The notes under the pieces are model-generated. The model ran no database searches. It saw nothing but the letters and a program-made list of their open reading frames with translations, and was not told the origin of the DNA. From NCBI RefSeq assembly GCF_008728515.1, contig NC_044981.1, positions 99,398,043-99,462,042 on the forward strand: a DNA stretch of 64,000 bases, given 5' to 3'. The stretch is from Papio anubis. Its lineage: Eukaryota > Chordata > Mammalia > Primates > Cercopithecidae. Position 1 is the first letter of the stretch; each line of letters opens with the position of its first letter. Position numbers and translations under genes: made by a program. Positions 48,905-60,472 of this stretch are shown one piece after another.

Positions 48905-49492
48905 GCATTTTTATTTTTATTTCAATAGTTTTGGGGAACAGGTGGTGTTTGGTTGCATGGATAAGTTCTTTAGTGGTGTACCTATCTCCCAAGGAGTGTA
49001 CACTGTACCCGATATGCAGTCTTTTATCCCTCACCACTCTCTCATCCTTCCCCCTGAGTCCCCAGAGTCCATTGTATCATTCTTATGCTTTTGTGCCCTC
49101 ATAGCATAGCTCCCGCTTTTAAGTGAGAACATAAAATGTTTGATTTTCCATTTCTGAGTTACTTCACCTAAAATAATGGTCTACAACTCCATCCAGGCTG
49201 CTGTGAATGCCATTATTTCATTCCTTTTTATGGTTGAGTAGTATTCCATGGTATGTATGTATATGTGTGTGTATATATACACATATATACATTTTTAGCT
49301 ATTTGTTGGTTGATGGGCATTTAAGCTGGTTCCATATTTTTGCAATTGCAGATTGTGCTGCTTATACACATTCATGTGCATGTGTCTTTTTCCTAGAATG
49401 ACTTCTTTTCCTCTGGGTAGATACGCAGTAGTGGGATTCCTGGATCAAATGGTAGTTCTACTTTTGGTTCTTTAAGGAACCTCCCATAGACA
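48905..49492 (-). mobile_element. L1 3' end (L1PB/L1MA type)
   Basis: The plus strand reads ggggaacaggtggtgtttgg, ttaagtgagaacataaaatg, tagtattccatggtatg, tggttccatatttttgcaat and gtgggattcctggatcaaat, the reverse complement of the L1 3' UTR and ORF2 end. A short TG/TA run lies in it near 49250-49288. The 149-codon ORF at 48655-49104 spans flank and antisense L1 and is not a gene. Confidence 0.85.
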
Positions 49493-49496
49493 CCTA

Positions 49497-49852
49497 AATC
49501 TCAAGTCCCTTATATAAAATTTGTAGCGTTTGCATATTACCTATGCACATCCTCTCATATACTTTAAATCATCTCTAGTTTATAATACCTAGTACAATAT
49601 AAATGTCATTTACCCTATACTGTGCATCCTCCTATATACTTTAAATCATCTCCAGATTACTTATAATACCTAGTGTTTACATTGCCATAGGTATTATACA
49701 TAATCTAGAGATGATTTAAAGTATATGAGAGGATATGGATAGGTTATATGCAAACACTACACCATTTATGTAAGGGAGCTGAGCATCAGTGGATTTGGGT
49801 ATTTGTGGGAGCTTCCTGGAACCAATTCCCCAAGGATACCAAGAGACAAATG
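49497..49852. mobile_element. MER2/Tigger-type DNA transposon relic, fold-back
   Basis: The left part (ctcaagtcccttatataaaa, then cctatgcacatcctctcata) and the right part (gtatatgagaggatatggat, then ctgagcatcagtggatttgg and ggaaccaattccccaaggat) are inverted copies of the end region of TcMar-Tigger nonautonomous elements. A second copy of the inner part (49624-49672) pairs with 49688-49737 across a 15-base loop. The outer end near 49850 matches the usual terminal sequence, but the left terminus is missing. There is no coding capacity. Confidence 0.75.
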
Positions 49853-52358
49853 TATTTCCCTGGAGCCTGATTTTTCATGTAGCATGAAAAAATATCCCAT
49901 TTTTCTGGCCACCATAGAAGTACTATTTCTCCTCTTCTCAATTTGAGTATGAAATAGCCTATAAAGGCCTTTGTGTGGCTTTGTAGAGGTCAAGTGACTG
50001 CCTCAGAACCAATCAAATATGTCCGGAAGTGGTTTGACTGGATGCAAGAGTAGTTGAGAGAGAGAGACAGAGACCGAGATACAGAAAGAGAGAGAGAGAT
50101 GGAATGAAGGAGGAGGCTCTAGGAAGAGAGTGACATAAATGTACAATGTAGTCTCGCTTGCAGGTTCTTGCTCATGAGTAATTTCTCTATAGCATTTGTC
50201 TTTATCTGACCTTTTATGCAGCTAATCATAGCATCCTCTGAAAATGCTAATTCATTTACTCACAGTTTGAACCTGATGTCCTTTCTAGAGGCTATTTGGA
50301 AGTGATAATATGGCATTAGAAACTATAAGTGACAAACCAAAGTCCCAGAGTCTAGCAGAAACATAAATGAATCAAGTCTAAATATTGATAAGCATTTATT
50401 ACTTTTTATATTTTATCAATAGTCTTATTAACATGCAATAAAATTAAAGAAAACTATATAGGTTTGAGTTTATTGAGATAGTCAATTGTCTTCATTGATG
50501 TTAAAAAATGTAATCACGATGCAATTTTTATAACACATTCTTCATCTTGTCTCATGCTCAAGTTTCAATAAAAGATACTACTTGTTAATTTTGCTTTACC
50601 TATGCTTCTAAAAAGTTCTTTAATTTCTGAAATCCTGGGGATGAAAAGCTATAGGATACAAACTAAACATTTGTTGAAATGTCTTCATTAAAGTTAAATT
50701 AAACAGAAGAAAGTGTTGATTGCATGCAAGGAAAACCTAAATGAGCTAAGGCTATGAGACTGCGAAATAGACTCCCTAGGGGCAGCCTCTCGACAGTGTC
50801 TTTCACAACTACCCAAGCATGAATCTTTCAGTCAGAGACTGTAGTTTTGGGTTTTTTTCCCAACATATTTATTAAAATAGAGGATGTAAATAAAAAATAC
50901 ATTTTCCAAACCTATAAGGCATTCTGATTCTCAGTTTCCATTCTAACCTGACTATGAATATATTTCCTAATCCTTGATGTAAAAATATCTTTGTAACTTG
51001 GCTATGTGTCACCTCTCGTGTAGCTCCGGCCATGCTAAGCATGTATGCCTAGAAGCAGGACCTGGCTAGAAAATTCTCCCAAAGCAAATGTCCACTGTCT
51101 TAAAATTAGACAATGTTCAAAATTCCAGACAAATTACATCACCTTTCTACAGCTCCTTAGTAGGTAAATTTCTTTTCTGTCTTTCCCCAGGAGTAGATTC
51201 CTATGAACTTTCTTATTCTTTTAACAACTGCTTATAGAATCCTTGATCACTAAATTTTCCTCTGACCACAGTTTCTCACAATTTTCTGAACACTTAGAAC
51301 TTTTTCCAGACTATAAATATAGATATCTTCTGATTCTTAATTTTTTTGTCTTAGAGTATTCAGAATTTTGGCTCCTGTTTCTCTGTCATTAGGTAATTGA
51401 ATACAGCTTATTCACTCTCTGTCCTTTACCACAAAACTTCTGACTCTCTTGTTAATTTCTTGTCTAATTTACTTGCATTTGCTGTAACATTTCACTTACC
51501 TTGAATCCTGGGTTCACATTTGTAGGTTTTTTCTTGTTCACCCCATGATCTCTACCTTGTTATACTCTTTGTTTTAGAATTGCATTAATCACATCTTCAT
51601 GTAGATTATATAATGAGTTGACTGAAAAATATATAAGGTAGATAAAGTTATTACTTTATAAGTAATAAAAGTTATTACTTTTGATTAATAATTTCTGTGT
51701 CTCTGCTTTTGACCTGGTACTGGTACATACTTCAGATCATATGACATGAAGAAACTGTAAGCGGCCCTGAGGATAGGAATACTGCTTTGACAGATTTGCT
51801 TTGTAGGAGTGAAGAAAATTGTTAACAGAAAGCTGGTGACCACGGGAAAAAAAACCAACAATAATTTCCCTTGGTATTCTCTGATGAATTTTCTGAAGAA
51901 ATGTGATCGATAACCAAATATTAGCATCTGTAAATACTTTAGGCTGTGGGACACAGAAAGTTTATTTAACAGAGATATATTTAAGCTGAGCCAAAATGGA
52001 AACTCTAGCAGGGAGAAGAAAATGAGAGTTTCCAAATTTGCACCTAGAAGGTTGTTTTAATATTGCCCTTCTAGACATAAAAAGAATTAAGAAGAGTTTC
52101 TATTTAAAAGAAACTCTTTATAGAATTTTGATTTCTTGGAAGCACACCATCACACTATCTCATACCTGAGTTAGACCCTAAAACATATAAACAACTAAAT
52201 TCAAATAATGTGAATAAAGTTCTAGTTATGCAACAACATAAAGCTACCTTTGTCGCTGAGACAGCACAATGCCAAAATTTCTGGTTCTGGTTCTACATTT
52301 AACATGAATATATATATATATATCCTGTCCAGCAAACTTTTTTGCCACTGTAATGAGA
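49853..52358. other. Unique sequence, no gene seen
   Basis: (GA)n-rich tracts lie at 50056-50100. A duplicated word, aaagttattactttt-like, lies near 51646-51680. The 116-codon minus-strand ORF at 51685-52035 has no motif I recognise and no signal peptide, so I leave it as unsupported. Confidence 0.5.
52309..52323. repeat. Short (TA)n run
   Basis: About seven TA units just left of the L1 relic. Confidence 0.85.
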
Positions 52359-52359
52359 G

Positions 52360-52944
52360 TTTAGGCATTACATTTAGGTTTTGATCCATTTTGAGTTAGT
52401 TTTTGTATATGATGCCAGGCATAGATTGAAGTTTATTTTTAAGGACCATTTGTTTAAAACATTATCCCTTTCCTGTGAATAGCTTGTGTGCTTTTTAAAA
52501 ATATCAGTCAAATGAATGCAAGTGAGTCAACTTCTGGAATCTCTATTCTATTCCATTGACCTCCATGCCTAGCCTTTCACAAACTCAACTGGTTTCTTCA
52601 TTAATGTAGCTGCACATTTAGTTTTGAAATTGGGTACTATAAGTCATCTGACTTTGGTTTTTTTTTTTTTTTTAACTGAATTGGCTAATCTAAATTATTT
52701 GCCTTTCCACATGAATATTAGCATTCAGCCATAAAAAGGAATGAGATCCTCTCATCTACAACAACATGAATGGAACTGGAGGTCATTATGTTAAGTAAAA
52801 TGAGCCAGGCACAGAAAGACAAACTTCACACATTCTCACTTATTTCTGGCAGCTAAAAATTAAAACAATTAAATTGAACTCATGGAGAAAGAAAGTAGAA
52901 CAATGGCTGGAAATAGGCTGTAGGGGTAGCTGGGAAGGAAGGGG
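52360..52944 (+). mobile_element. L1 relic with inverted 5' segment
   Basis: 52360-52660 is antisense L1 (ttgatccattttgagttag and tctattctattccattgacc). It is followed by a T run and then plus-sense L1 from about 52715 (attcagccataaaaaggaat, tggaactggaggtcattatg, tctggcagctaaaaatt). The polarity is that of a twin-primed 5' inversion, with a few hundred L1 bases missing between the two parts. It is cut by the MaLR LTR at 52945. Confidence 0.65.
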
Positions 52945-53272
52945 TGATATGGTTTGGTTTTGTCCCCACCCAAACCTTATCTTGAACTGTAGTTCCCATA
53001 ATCCCTATGTGTCATGGGAAGGATCAAATAATTGAATCATGGGGGTGGTTTTCCCCATGCTATTTTTGTGATAGTTAGTACTTTCTCACAAGGTCTGATG
53101 GTTTTATAAGGGACTTCCACCTTGACTAGGCTTTCATGCTTCTCCTTCCCACCACCATGTGAAGAAGGACATGTTTGCTTCCCCTTCTACCATGATTATA
53201 AGTTTTCTGAGGCCTCCCCAATTGTGAGTCAGTTAAACCTGTTCTCTTTATAACTGCTTAACAGTAAGATCT
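52945..53272 (+). mobile_element. MaLR LTR (THE1/MST type), 3' end lost
   Basis: It begins tgatatggtttggttttgtc and continues through atgggggtggttttccccat, tctgatggttttataaggga and ttctgaggcctccccaattg to gttaaacctgttctctttat. The last 60 or so bases of the LTR are missing, where an Alu fragment follows. Confidence 0.85.
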
Positions 53273-53279
53273 ACCCTCA

Positions 53280-53402
53280 GTTACTCAGGAGGCTGAGGCA
53301 GGAGAATGGCGTGAACCTGGGAGGCGGAGCGTATAGTGAGCCGAGATCTTGCCACTACACTCCAGCCTGGGCAACAGAATGAGACTTCGTCTCAAAAAAA
53401 AA
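53280..53402 (+). mobile_element. Alu right-monomer fragment
   Basis: From actcaggaggctgaggcagg through atggcgtgaacctgggaggc to gagacttcgtctc and a short A run. Only the last part of an Alu (S/Y type) is present. Its junction with the truncated LTR suggests a deletion. Confidence 0.85.
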
Positions 53403-55655
53403 TCTTAAAATATACAACACACTATGTTATCTACAGGCACTATGCCATATAGTAGATCTCTAGGACTTTTCCATTTTGTATAACTGAAACTTTATACCCT
53501 TTGACTAATACCTCCCCATTTCTGACTCCTTTTAGATCCTGGCAATCATGATTCTATTTTCTTTTTCGAGTTTGACTATTTTAGACTCTTCATCTAAGTG
53601 GTATCATGTAGTATTTGTCTTTCTGTGTATAGCTTATTTTATTTAGCATAGTGTCCTCCAGGCTTATCCATGTTGTTACAAAGGCAAGATTCCCTTTTTT
53701 TTAAGGCTGAATAATATCTCATTGCACATATATACTATGTTTTCTTATCTATTTGTCTGTCAATGAGCATTTAAGTTGCATCCATTGTTTGTCTATTGTG
53801 AATAAGCCTACAGTGAATATGGGAATGCAGATATTTCTTTGAGCTTATGCTTTCAGTTTCTTTGGATATATAAACCCAGAGGTAGGATTGCTGTATCAAA
53901 CAATAGTTTTATTTTTAGCTTTTTGAGGAGCCTCCATACCACTATATTTTCCAAAGAGACTACATCAATTTATATAACCACTAACCATGTACAAAGATTC
54001 CCTTTTCTTTACATTCTAACCAGTTTTTATATTTTGTTATTATAGCAAACAGATGTGAAGTGATATGTCATAAAGATTTTTATTTGCATTTCCATAATGA
54101 TAAGTGATGTTGAGCACCTTTTTCATATACCTGTTGGCCATGCCTTCTTTTAAGCAATGTCTATTTAGATTATTTGCCCATTGTTAAAATCATGCTATTT
54201 TTCCTTGCTATTTAGTGATAGAAGTTTCTTATATATTTTAGATATTAACTCATAATTAGATACATAGTTTGCCAACATTTTCTCCCATTCTGCAGGTTGC
54301 CTTTTCATTTTGTTGACTGTATCCTTCACTATGCATAAGTTTTTTAGTTTGTCAAAATGCCAATTGTTTATTTTTGCTTCTGTTGCCTGTGCTTTTAGTA
54401 TCATAACCAAGAATCATTGCCATTCCAGTGTTTAGAAACTATTTCACTGTGATTTGAATTTGATTTTATTGAACCTGTAGACTGCTTTGGATGACATGGA
54501 TATCTTTACAATATTCTTCCAATCCACAAATATATCTTTCCATTTATTTATTTATTTGTGTCTGCTTTAATTCTGTTTATCAGTGTTTTATGGTTTTCAG
54601 TGTATCCCTATTTCCCTTTTTTTTTTTTTTTTTTTTTTTTTGACACAGGGTCTCACTCTGTCATCCAGGCTGTAATGCAGTGATGCAATCAATCACAGCT
54701 TACTGCAGCCTCAACATCTCCAGGCTCAGGTGATTCTCCCTCCTTATCCTCTCAAGTAGCTGGGACTACAGGTGTGTACCACCACACCCAGCCGGTTTTT
54801 GTAGTTTTTCTAGAGACAGGGTTTCATCATATTCCCAGACTGGTCTCAAACTCTTGGGCTCAAGCAATTCACCTACCTTTACCCTACCTATGTGCTGGGA
54901 GTACAGGCATGAGCCACCAAACCCAGAAAGCATTTCATTTTTTGGGTGCTGTTATATATGGGATTACTTCATTAATTTTCTTTTCTGATCATTTGTTATT
55001 GCCATCAGCCTTTGCAACTGATTTTTGTATGCTAATTTTGTATCTTGTAATTTTAGTGAATTTCTTTTATAGTTCTTTTTTTTTTTGGCAGAGTTGTTAG
55101 AGTTTTCTACACAAAAGATCATGTTATCTGCAAGCAGAGAACATTTTTCTTCCTTCTTTCTGATTTGGATACCTTTTATTCCTTTATCTTACCTAATTGT
55201 TCTGGTAGTACTTCCAGTACTATGTTGAATTGAAATGGCTAGAGTGGGCATCTTTGGCCTTGTTCTAGATCTTAGGGGGAAAGCTTTCAGTTTTTAACCT
55301 TTGCATATAATGTTATATGTGGAATTTTCACATGTGACCTTTACTGTGTTTAGATCACTTCTTTTCATATCTGATTCATCAAGGGTGTTTATCATGAAAG
55401 AATGTTGAATTTTTTCAAATGCTACTTTTGTCTTTATTCAAATAATTATATGATTTATAGCCTTCTCTCTGTTAATGTGGTGTGTCATGGGGATGGATTT
55501 GAATATATTGAACCATTCATCTCAGGAATAAATAACACTTTTCTTTTAATGTGCTTTTGAATTTGGTTTGTTAGTATTTTTGTTGAGAAATTTTGCATCC
55601 ATGTTCATCAGTGGTATTGTTCTATAGGTTTTTCTTTTACTTTTTAAATTTTTTT
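53403..55655 (-). mobile_element. L1MA-type L1, antisense, 3' UTR to ORF2
   Basis: The plus strand reads the reverse complement of an L1 3' UTR (gtagatctctaggacttttc, aactgaaactttataccctt), then the ORF2 end (tggtatcatgtagtatttgt, attgtgaataagcctacagt, ttttctcccattctgcaggt). After the Alu it continues with earlier ORF2 (cctttgcaactgatttttgt, catgttatctgcaagcagag, catcaagggtgtttatcatg). All frames are broken. The short minus ORF at 54195-54410 is a readable ORF2 piece. Confidence 0.85.
54617..54926 (-). mobile_element. Alu (AluJ type), antisense, in L1
   Basis: A 25-base T run, then cagggtctcactctgtcatc, tagctgggactacaggtgtg and gtacaggcatgagccaccaa. It is a full-length Alu in reverse. High divergence suits AluJ. 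It lies in the antisense L1, so it is younger than that copy. Confidence 0.9.
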
Positions 55656-55661
55656 TTTCTA

Positions 55662-56167
55662 TGATGGTTAATACTGAGTGTCAACTTGATTAGATTGAAG
55701 GATAGGAAGTATTGATCCTGGGTGTGTCTGTGAGGGTGTTGCCAAAAGAGATTAACATTGGAGTCAGTGGGCTGGGGAAGACAGATCCCCAGATCTATCT
55801 CATTAGATTGTGGGCACAATCTAATTAGCTTCCAGTATATATAAAGCAGGCAGAAACACATGAAAAAGAGAGACAGGCCTAGCCTCCCAGCCTACATCTT
55901 TCTCCCATGCTGGATGCTTCCTGCCCTCGAACATCAGACTCTAAATTCTTCAGTTTTGGGACTCAGACTGGCTCTCCTTGATCCTCAGCATGCAGACGGC
56001 CTATTACAGGACCTTGTGATTGTGTAAGTTAATACTTAATAAACTCCTCTCTCTATATATATATATTTATATAACACTTAATAAACTCATGTGTGTGTGT
56101 GTGTGTGTGTGGGTGTGTGTGTGTATCCTATTAGTTCTGTCCCTCTAAGAGAACCCTGACTAATACA
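55662..56167 (+). mobile_element. ERV-L 5' LTR (MLT2A type)
   Basis: It begins tgatggttaatactgagtgt, has gatcctgggtgtgtctgtga, gctggatgcttcctgccctc and gcagacggcctattacagga, and ends ccctgactaataca. It is 506 bases long and carries (TA)n and (TG)n runs (56052-56126) in the position where these LTRs normally have a short simple repeat. The aataaa signals at 56037 and 56081 are in a repeated aataaactc word. A primer-binding site and gag follow directly, so it is a 5' LTR rather than a solo LTR. Confidence 0.9.
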
Positions 56168-56171
56168 GATT

Positions 56172-56190
56172 TTGTTACCAGGAGTGGTTC
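56172..56190 (+). promoter_or_regulatory. ERV-L primer-binding site
   Basis: The sequence ttgttaccaggagtggttc starts four bases after the LTR. It resembles the complement of the 3' end of tRNA-Leu, the primer that gave ERV-L its name. It has several mismatches. Confidence 0.6.
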
Positions 56191-56259
56191 TAGAGGGACA
56201 AAATATTAAGGATGGAGTTCTTTTGTTGGTTTTGGGGTTTCTGGAGGTGACTGCTTAAT

Positions 56260-57760
56260 ATGATTAGACCCAAAAATGCTAAGGACTCTACTTTTAATAG
56301 TATGGAGAACACTGATAGTCCTTGGCATAAACTGTTTAGAGAGTCATGCAAAATACATGCATTTCACACTCCTGAATCACTGCTTGTGAGAGGCAAGGAG
56401 TTCAGTGACTCTATACATATTATCTTTGACCATATGTGGAGAACCAAGGAACATAATGAAGTTAGTTGGTTGCCCCTAAGTTCAGTGGATAAAGTGATGA
56501 AAGAAAATGATGAACTCAGGGATTCTGTCTCCCAGCTGCAGAAGCAGATACTGAGCCTCAAATCTGCTAAAATTGCCCTGAGTGAGCATCTCATCTCCTA
56601 TAGAGAAAGAGCTGAAATTATAGAAAAACAGACACAAGCTCTTATCATGTGAGTGACTGACCTGCAACAAAAAGTGCATGCACAACCTTGCCAGGTGTCT
56701 ATTGTTAAAATGAGGGCATTTATTGGAAAAGAATGGGACCCTGCAACTTGGAATGGGGACATGTGGGAAGGACCCTGATGAAGCTGGGGACACTGAGTTT
56801 GTAAACTGATGAGCCTTTTTTGCCAGAAGGAACAGCTTCCCCATCCCTCCCAAACCCATGCTGCCCTCAGCCTTTCCACCTTTGTCTGAGGAGATAAACG
56901 CTGCGCTGCCTGAGGCAACAGTGATGGCCTCTCCTGAGGCAGTTGACAGGCAAGATAATGTTGATTCTCCTCAGAAGCCACCCCAATAACTCTGTTTGCT
57001 TCTAGACCTGTAACTAAAGTCCTGGCAGGCCCCTAGAGGTAAGGTTGAGAGTGTGGCCCATGAGGAGTGCACTACACTCAAAAATAATTGTTTGTGTTCT
57101 CTAATTTATATAGACAGCAACATGGAGGACAGGCATGGGAATAAATGTTAAGGTTATGATAGAAGAAACACAGAGTTGGACAAGGCTGAATTTATTGATT
57201 TGGGCCCACTAAGTAGGGACTCTGTATTTAATGTTGCAGCTTACGGAGTTAAAATGGTTCTAATAGTTTATTTGCTTGGTTAGATGAAATATGGATTAAA
57301 AGCTGGCCCACTGTGAGTGAGCTGGAAATGCCTGATCTCCCTTGGTTTAATGTAGAGGAAGGGATCCAAAGGCTTAGGGAGATTGGGATGGTGGAGTGGA
57401 TAAGTCACTTTAGACCTACTCATCCCAGTTGGGATGGTCCAGAAGATATACTGTTGACCAATGTCTTGTGAAATAGGTTTTTGAGGGCAGTACCTGAATC
57501 TTTGAAGAGACCTATAATTGCTCTTCTCTGTATGTCAGATCTAATGATGGGAACCGCAGTCGCTCAACTACAAAACTTAAATACAATGGAAATAATTGGA
57601 TCCCAAGAGGGCAGGGACCAAGTGTTGGCACTGGACCATCAAAGGCAAGGTGGGCATAGCTACCATAATGGACAGCAGAGGCAAAGTGGCAATCAGAATA
57701 GTCTGACTCATGTAGAGCTTTGGCATTAGCTAACTAATCATGGTGTTCCTAGAAGTGAAA
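56260..57760 (+). pseudogene. ERV-L gag remnant
   Basis: The first open stretch (56260-56652, 130 codons) starts with ATG. It has a heptad-like region at about residues 76-128 (KENDELRDSVSQLQ and following), the coiled coil expected at the N-terminal part of ERV-L Gag. It is closed by TGA at 56650-56652. The same frame is then open again to a TGA at 56776-56778, so the first stop looks like a nonsense change. A later open stretch (57481-57729, 82 codons) represents the C-terminal capsid part, followed by a basic, glutamine-rich tail. Gag would form the virus core. ERV-L gag is the family from which the mouse gene Fv1 derives. The frame is broken and no full product is expected. Confidence 0.8.
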
Positions 57761-58024
57761 TTGATAGGAAGCCTACTGCATTACTACTTAATTTATACAA
57801 ACAGAAAAGTTCTAGGTCAAATGGACAAAAGACTAATTAGAATTATAAAAACAGAGAATCATGGCTCCTCAATCAATTTTCAGACTTGAGCCCGTTTACA
57901 GTCTTAGAACCCCTTGAATGAAGGGGAGGCTGGGTCCCCTTGAGGAAGGACCTCACTACATTACTGACAATTTATGCAATGAATCCTTCCCCAGGGAGAC
58001 CTCCGGCCTTTTATCAGGGTAACT

Positions 58025-58252
58025 GTGCAACAGGGAAAGGGAAATGATCAGACATTTTGGGGACTATTGGACACTGGCTCTGAGCTGACATCGATTCCAG
58101 GGGACCCAAAATGTCATTGTGGTCCTCCAGTTAAAGTAAGAGCTTATGGAGGTCAGGTAATTAATGTAGTTTTGGCTCAGGTCCAACTGACAGTGGGTCC
58201 AGTGGGTCTTCAAACTCATCCTGTAGTCATTTCTGAGTGCCAGAATGCATAA
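58025..58252 (+). pseudogene. ERV-L protease remnant
   Basis: A 75-codon open stretch contains LLDTGSE at residues 14-20, the retroviral aspartic-protease active-site motif (DTG at 58070-58078). It ends with an in-frame stop at the junction with RT. The normal role is cleavage of Gag and Pol. The flap and substrate-binding region are probably present, but the C-terminal part is cut short. Confidence 0.75.
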
Positions 58253-58289
58253 TTGGCATAGACATACTTAGCAGCTGGTAGAACCCCCA

Positions 58290-58750
58290 CATTGGCTCCC
58301 TGACTGGTAGGGGAAAAGCTGTTATGGTGGGAAAGGCCAAATGGAAGCCACTAGAGCTGCCTCTACCTAGAAAAATAGTAAATCAAAATCTATGTTGCAT
58401 CCCTGGAGGGACTGCAGAAATTAGTGCCACCATCAAGGACTTGAAAGACACAGGAGTGGTGATTCCCACCACATTTCTGTTCACCTCTCCCATTTGACCT
58501 GTATCAAAAACAGATGGATCTTGGGGAATGACGATGGATTATCATAAGCTTAACCAAGTGGAGACTCCAATTGCAGCTACTGTACCAGATGTGATTTCAT
58601 TGCTTGAGAAAATTAACACACCTCCTGGTACCTAGTATGCAGCTATTAACATGGAAAATACCTTTTTCTCCATTTTTGTCTATAAGGACCACCAGTAGCA
58701 ATTAGCCTTCAGCTGGCAAGGCCAGCAATATACCTTTACCGTCTTTGGGT
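58290..58750 (+). pseudogene. ERV-L reverse transcriptase, N-terminal fragment
   Basis: Several frames over this stretch give recognisable fingers-domain words, such as the one encoded by gatggatcttggggaatgac near 58512, with stops between them (for example at 58496 and 58633). Similarity fades after about 58750, before the catalytic aspartates. RNase H, integrase and the 3' LTR are absent. The provirus is therefore a 5' half only. Confidence 0.65.
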
Positions 58751-58964
58751 AAAGTGAAACTGTCTTTCCTAGCCTATTTAATATGTCTTTTCTTATCTCT
58801 ATGCTCCACCTGGATTTTATAATCTCTCACCTGGATTCTGGAGTGCTCATGAAGATACTGTGATTCATGGATGGTTGTTAATTTTGTTTCCTCTAGAAGA
58901 ACAAGGCAATAACTTCCTATTCTACTATCTGCTGACGTCACACTCCTAAATGATACTGTCTTAA

Positions 58965-59400
58965 AATTGATTTTTGTATATTAATTTTGTGTTCTAAGAT
59001 GTTGTAAATGTATTATTCTAAGGAACTTTTTGTAAATTCTTAGGGACTTCCTTTGTAATCAGTTATGACTTCTACAAATAGAATTTCTTTCTTTCTTTTC
59101 AATCTCTACATACTTAGATTTTTTGGCCTTGTCTTATTACATAAGATATTCAATACAATAAATAGGCTTGGTAATAGTAGATATACCTGCCTTGTCTCTA
59201 ATCTTAAGAGAATATTGTTGAGTCTTCCACTGTTAAGTATGATGTTAATTATAGGCTTTTTGTAAATATACTATGTCAAATCGGGGAATTTCTCTTCTCT
59301 TCCTAATTTGCTGAAGGTTTTTATGATGAATTAATGTTGATTTTTTTACATGCTTTTTCTGCATCTGTTTAGATTATAAGTGATAATATATTAAGGATTA
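58965..59400 (-). mobile_element. L1M ORF2 fragment, antisense
   Basis: The plus strand reads ttgatttttgtatattaatt, tatgacttctacaaatagaa and tgctttttctgcatctgttt, the reverse complement of L1 ORF2 RT-region sequence. It covers the same part of L1 as 55015-55430 but differs too much to be a recent copy of it. Confidence 0.75.
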
Positions 59401-59615
59401 AAATAGAGTCTGTGTGGCTGAAACACAACATACAGATTTAGAAAATAAATCTTGATCATTGCTAGTTCTCTTTGATTGCTGCCCTTTTTCTTCTTTCTCA
59501 GGACTTCTGAATATGTGTCCTTCAAGACAAAGGCAATGAAATAAGATATTCAAAATCCCTATTAGCACAACTAATTCAAAATTTATTTAGTGAATTGCAA
59601 TGATTATTTATTCAG

Positions 59616-59734
59616 TATGTAAATCACCATGCTATTTATACATTTAAAAATGGAAAGAACTTAAGTGTCCAATAACTGGGGATTGGTGAAACAAATTATG
59701 GTATATTCATCTACTGGATATTCTACAATCATCA
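59616..59734 (+). repeat. Inverted duplication, arm 1 (119 bp)
   Basis: The reverse complement of these 119 bases matches 60473-60592 with five substitutions and one single-base gap (about 95% identity). The sequence itself (aataactggggattggtgaa, aattatggtatattcatc) resembles part of an old LINE-derived repeat. Confidence 0.95.
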
Positions 59735-60472
59735 CCTGGATTCTGGTTTTAAGTACATGCTATGCTTTATGCACTGAGATTTTTTGAAAAGCCAACAGCA
59801 TACGTTACATGATCCCTGCCCTTTAGAAGTTAATGGTTTAGTTGGAGAGGCTGACTAGAAATGGTTCAATTTCAGTAGACTGTGTCAAACACCAAGATAG
59901 GAGTACACAAAAGAGTGTTAGAAGACATAGAAGAGACAACTAATTAAGCATTAAGGGGTTAAAGATAGCTTCATGAAGAGAGTGAGAGGTATTAATAGAA
60001 CATTACTATTTCCTTACGCTATTTGTGTAAACTTATTTGAATGTTCATAAAGGTCATTGAGCTTCATCATGAAATTTTGATAAGTTAATATGGGTTTAAG
60101 TTTTAGAAAAAGGATGGAGAGTTTTTCCAATATGAGCTGTAAAAGTAATATTTTTTATTGAATTTGTCTAAAAAGTAGCTGAATCAGATTTTGATTACTT
60201 TCATGTCTTTAAATTTTTAAATAAGATTTTTTATTGTAAAAGCAATATAAATTCACTGTAGAATTTTGAACACTCAAAAATAATAAACACAATAAAATAA
60301 CATTCTTATCCCCAATCCTTAAATGCAACTAATCTGAATATTTACTATATGCTTTATATCCATTAATATATATATAAATTTGGTGATACAGTGATTTTTA
60401 CTTGCTTATACATCTATTGCATATACAATAACTATTTTCCAATATCATTGAATGTGCTATAAAATGCAAGTT
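59735..60472. other. Spacer between the inverted arms
   Basis: 738 bases. 59760-59990 resembles an old dispersed repeat (gatccctgccctttagaagt). 60210-60470 looks like antisense old LINE sequence. No gene is seen. Confidence 0.45.

Noticed and set aside
48655..49104. 149-codon ORF
   Set aside because: It starts in unique flank and continues through antisense L1. No motif and no plausible exon structure.
51685..52035. 116-codon minus-strand ORF as a small gene
   Set aside because: The composition is that of AT-rich random frame (many F, S, L). No recognisable domain or regulatory context, so not supported.
56364..56981. Minus-strand ORFs of 76-127 codons
   Set aside because: They are shadows of the ERV-L gag region on the opposite strand.
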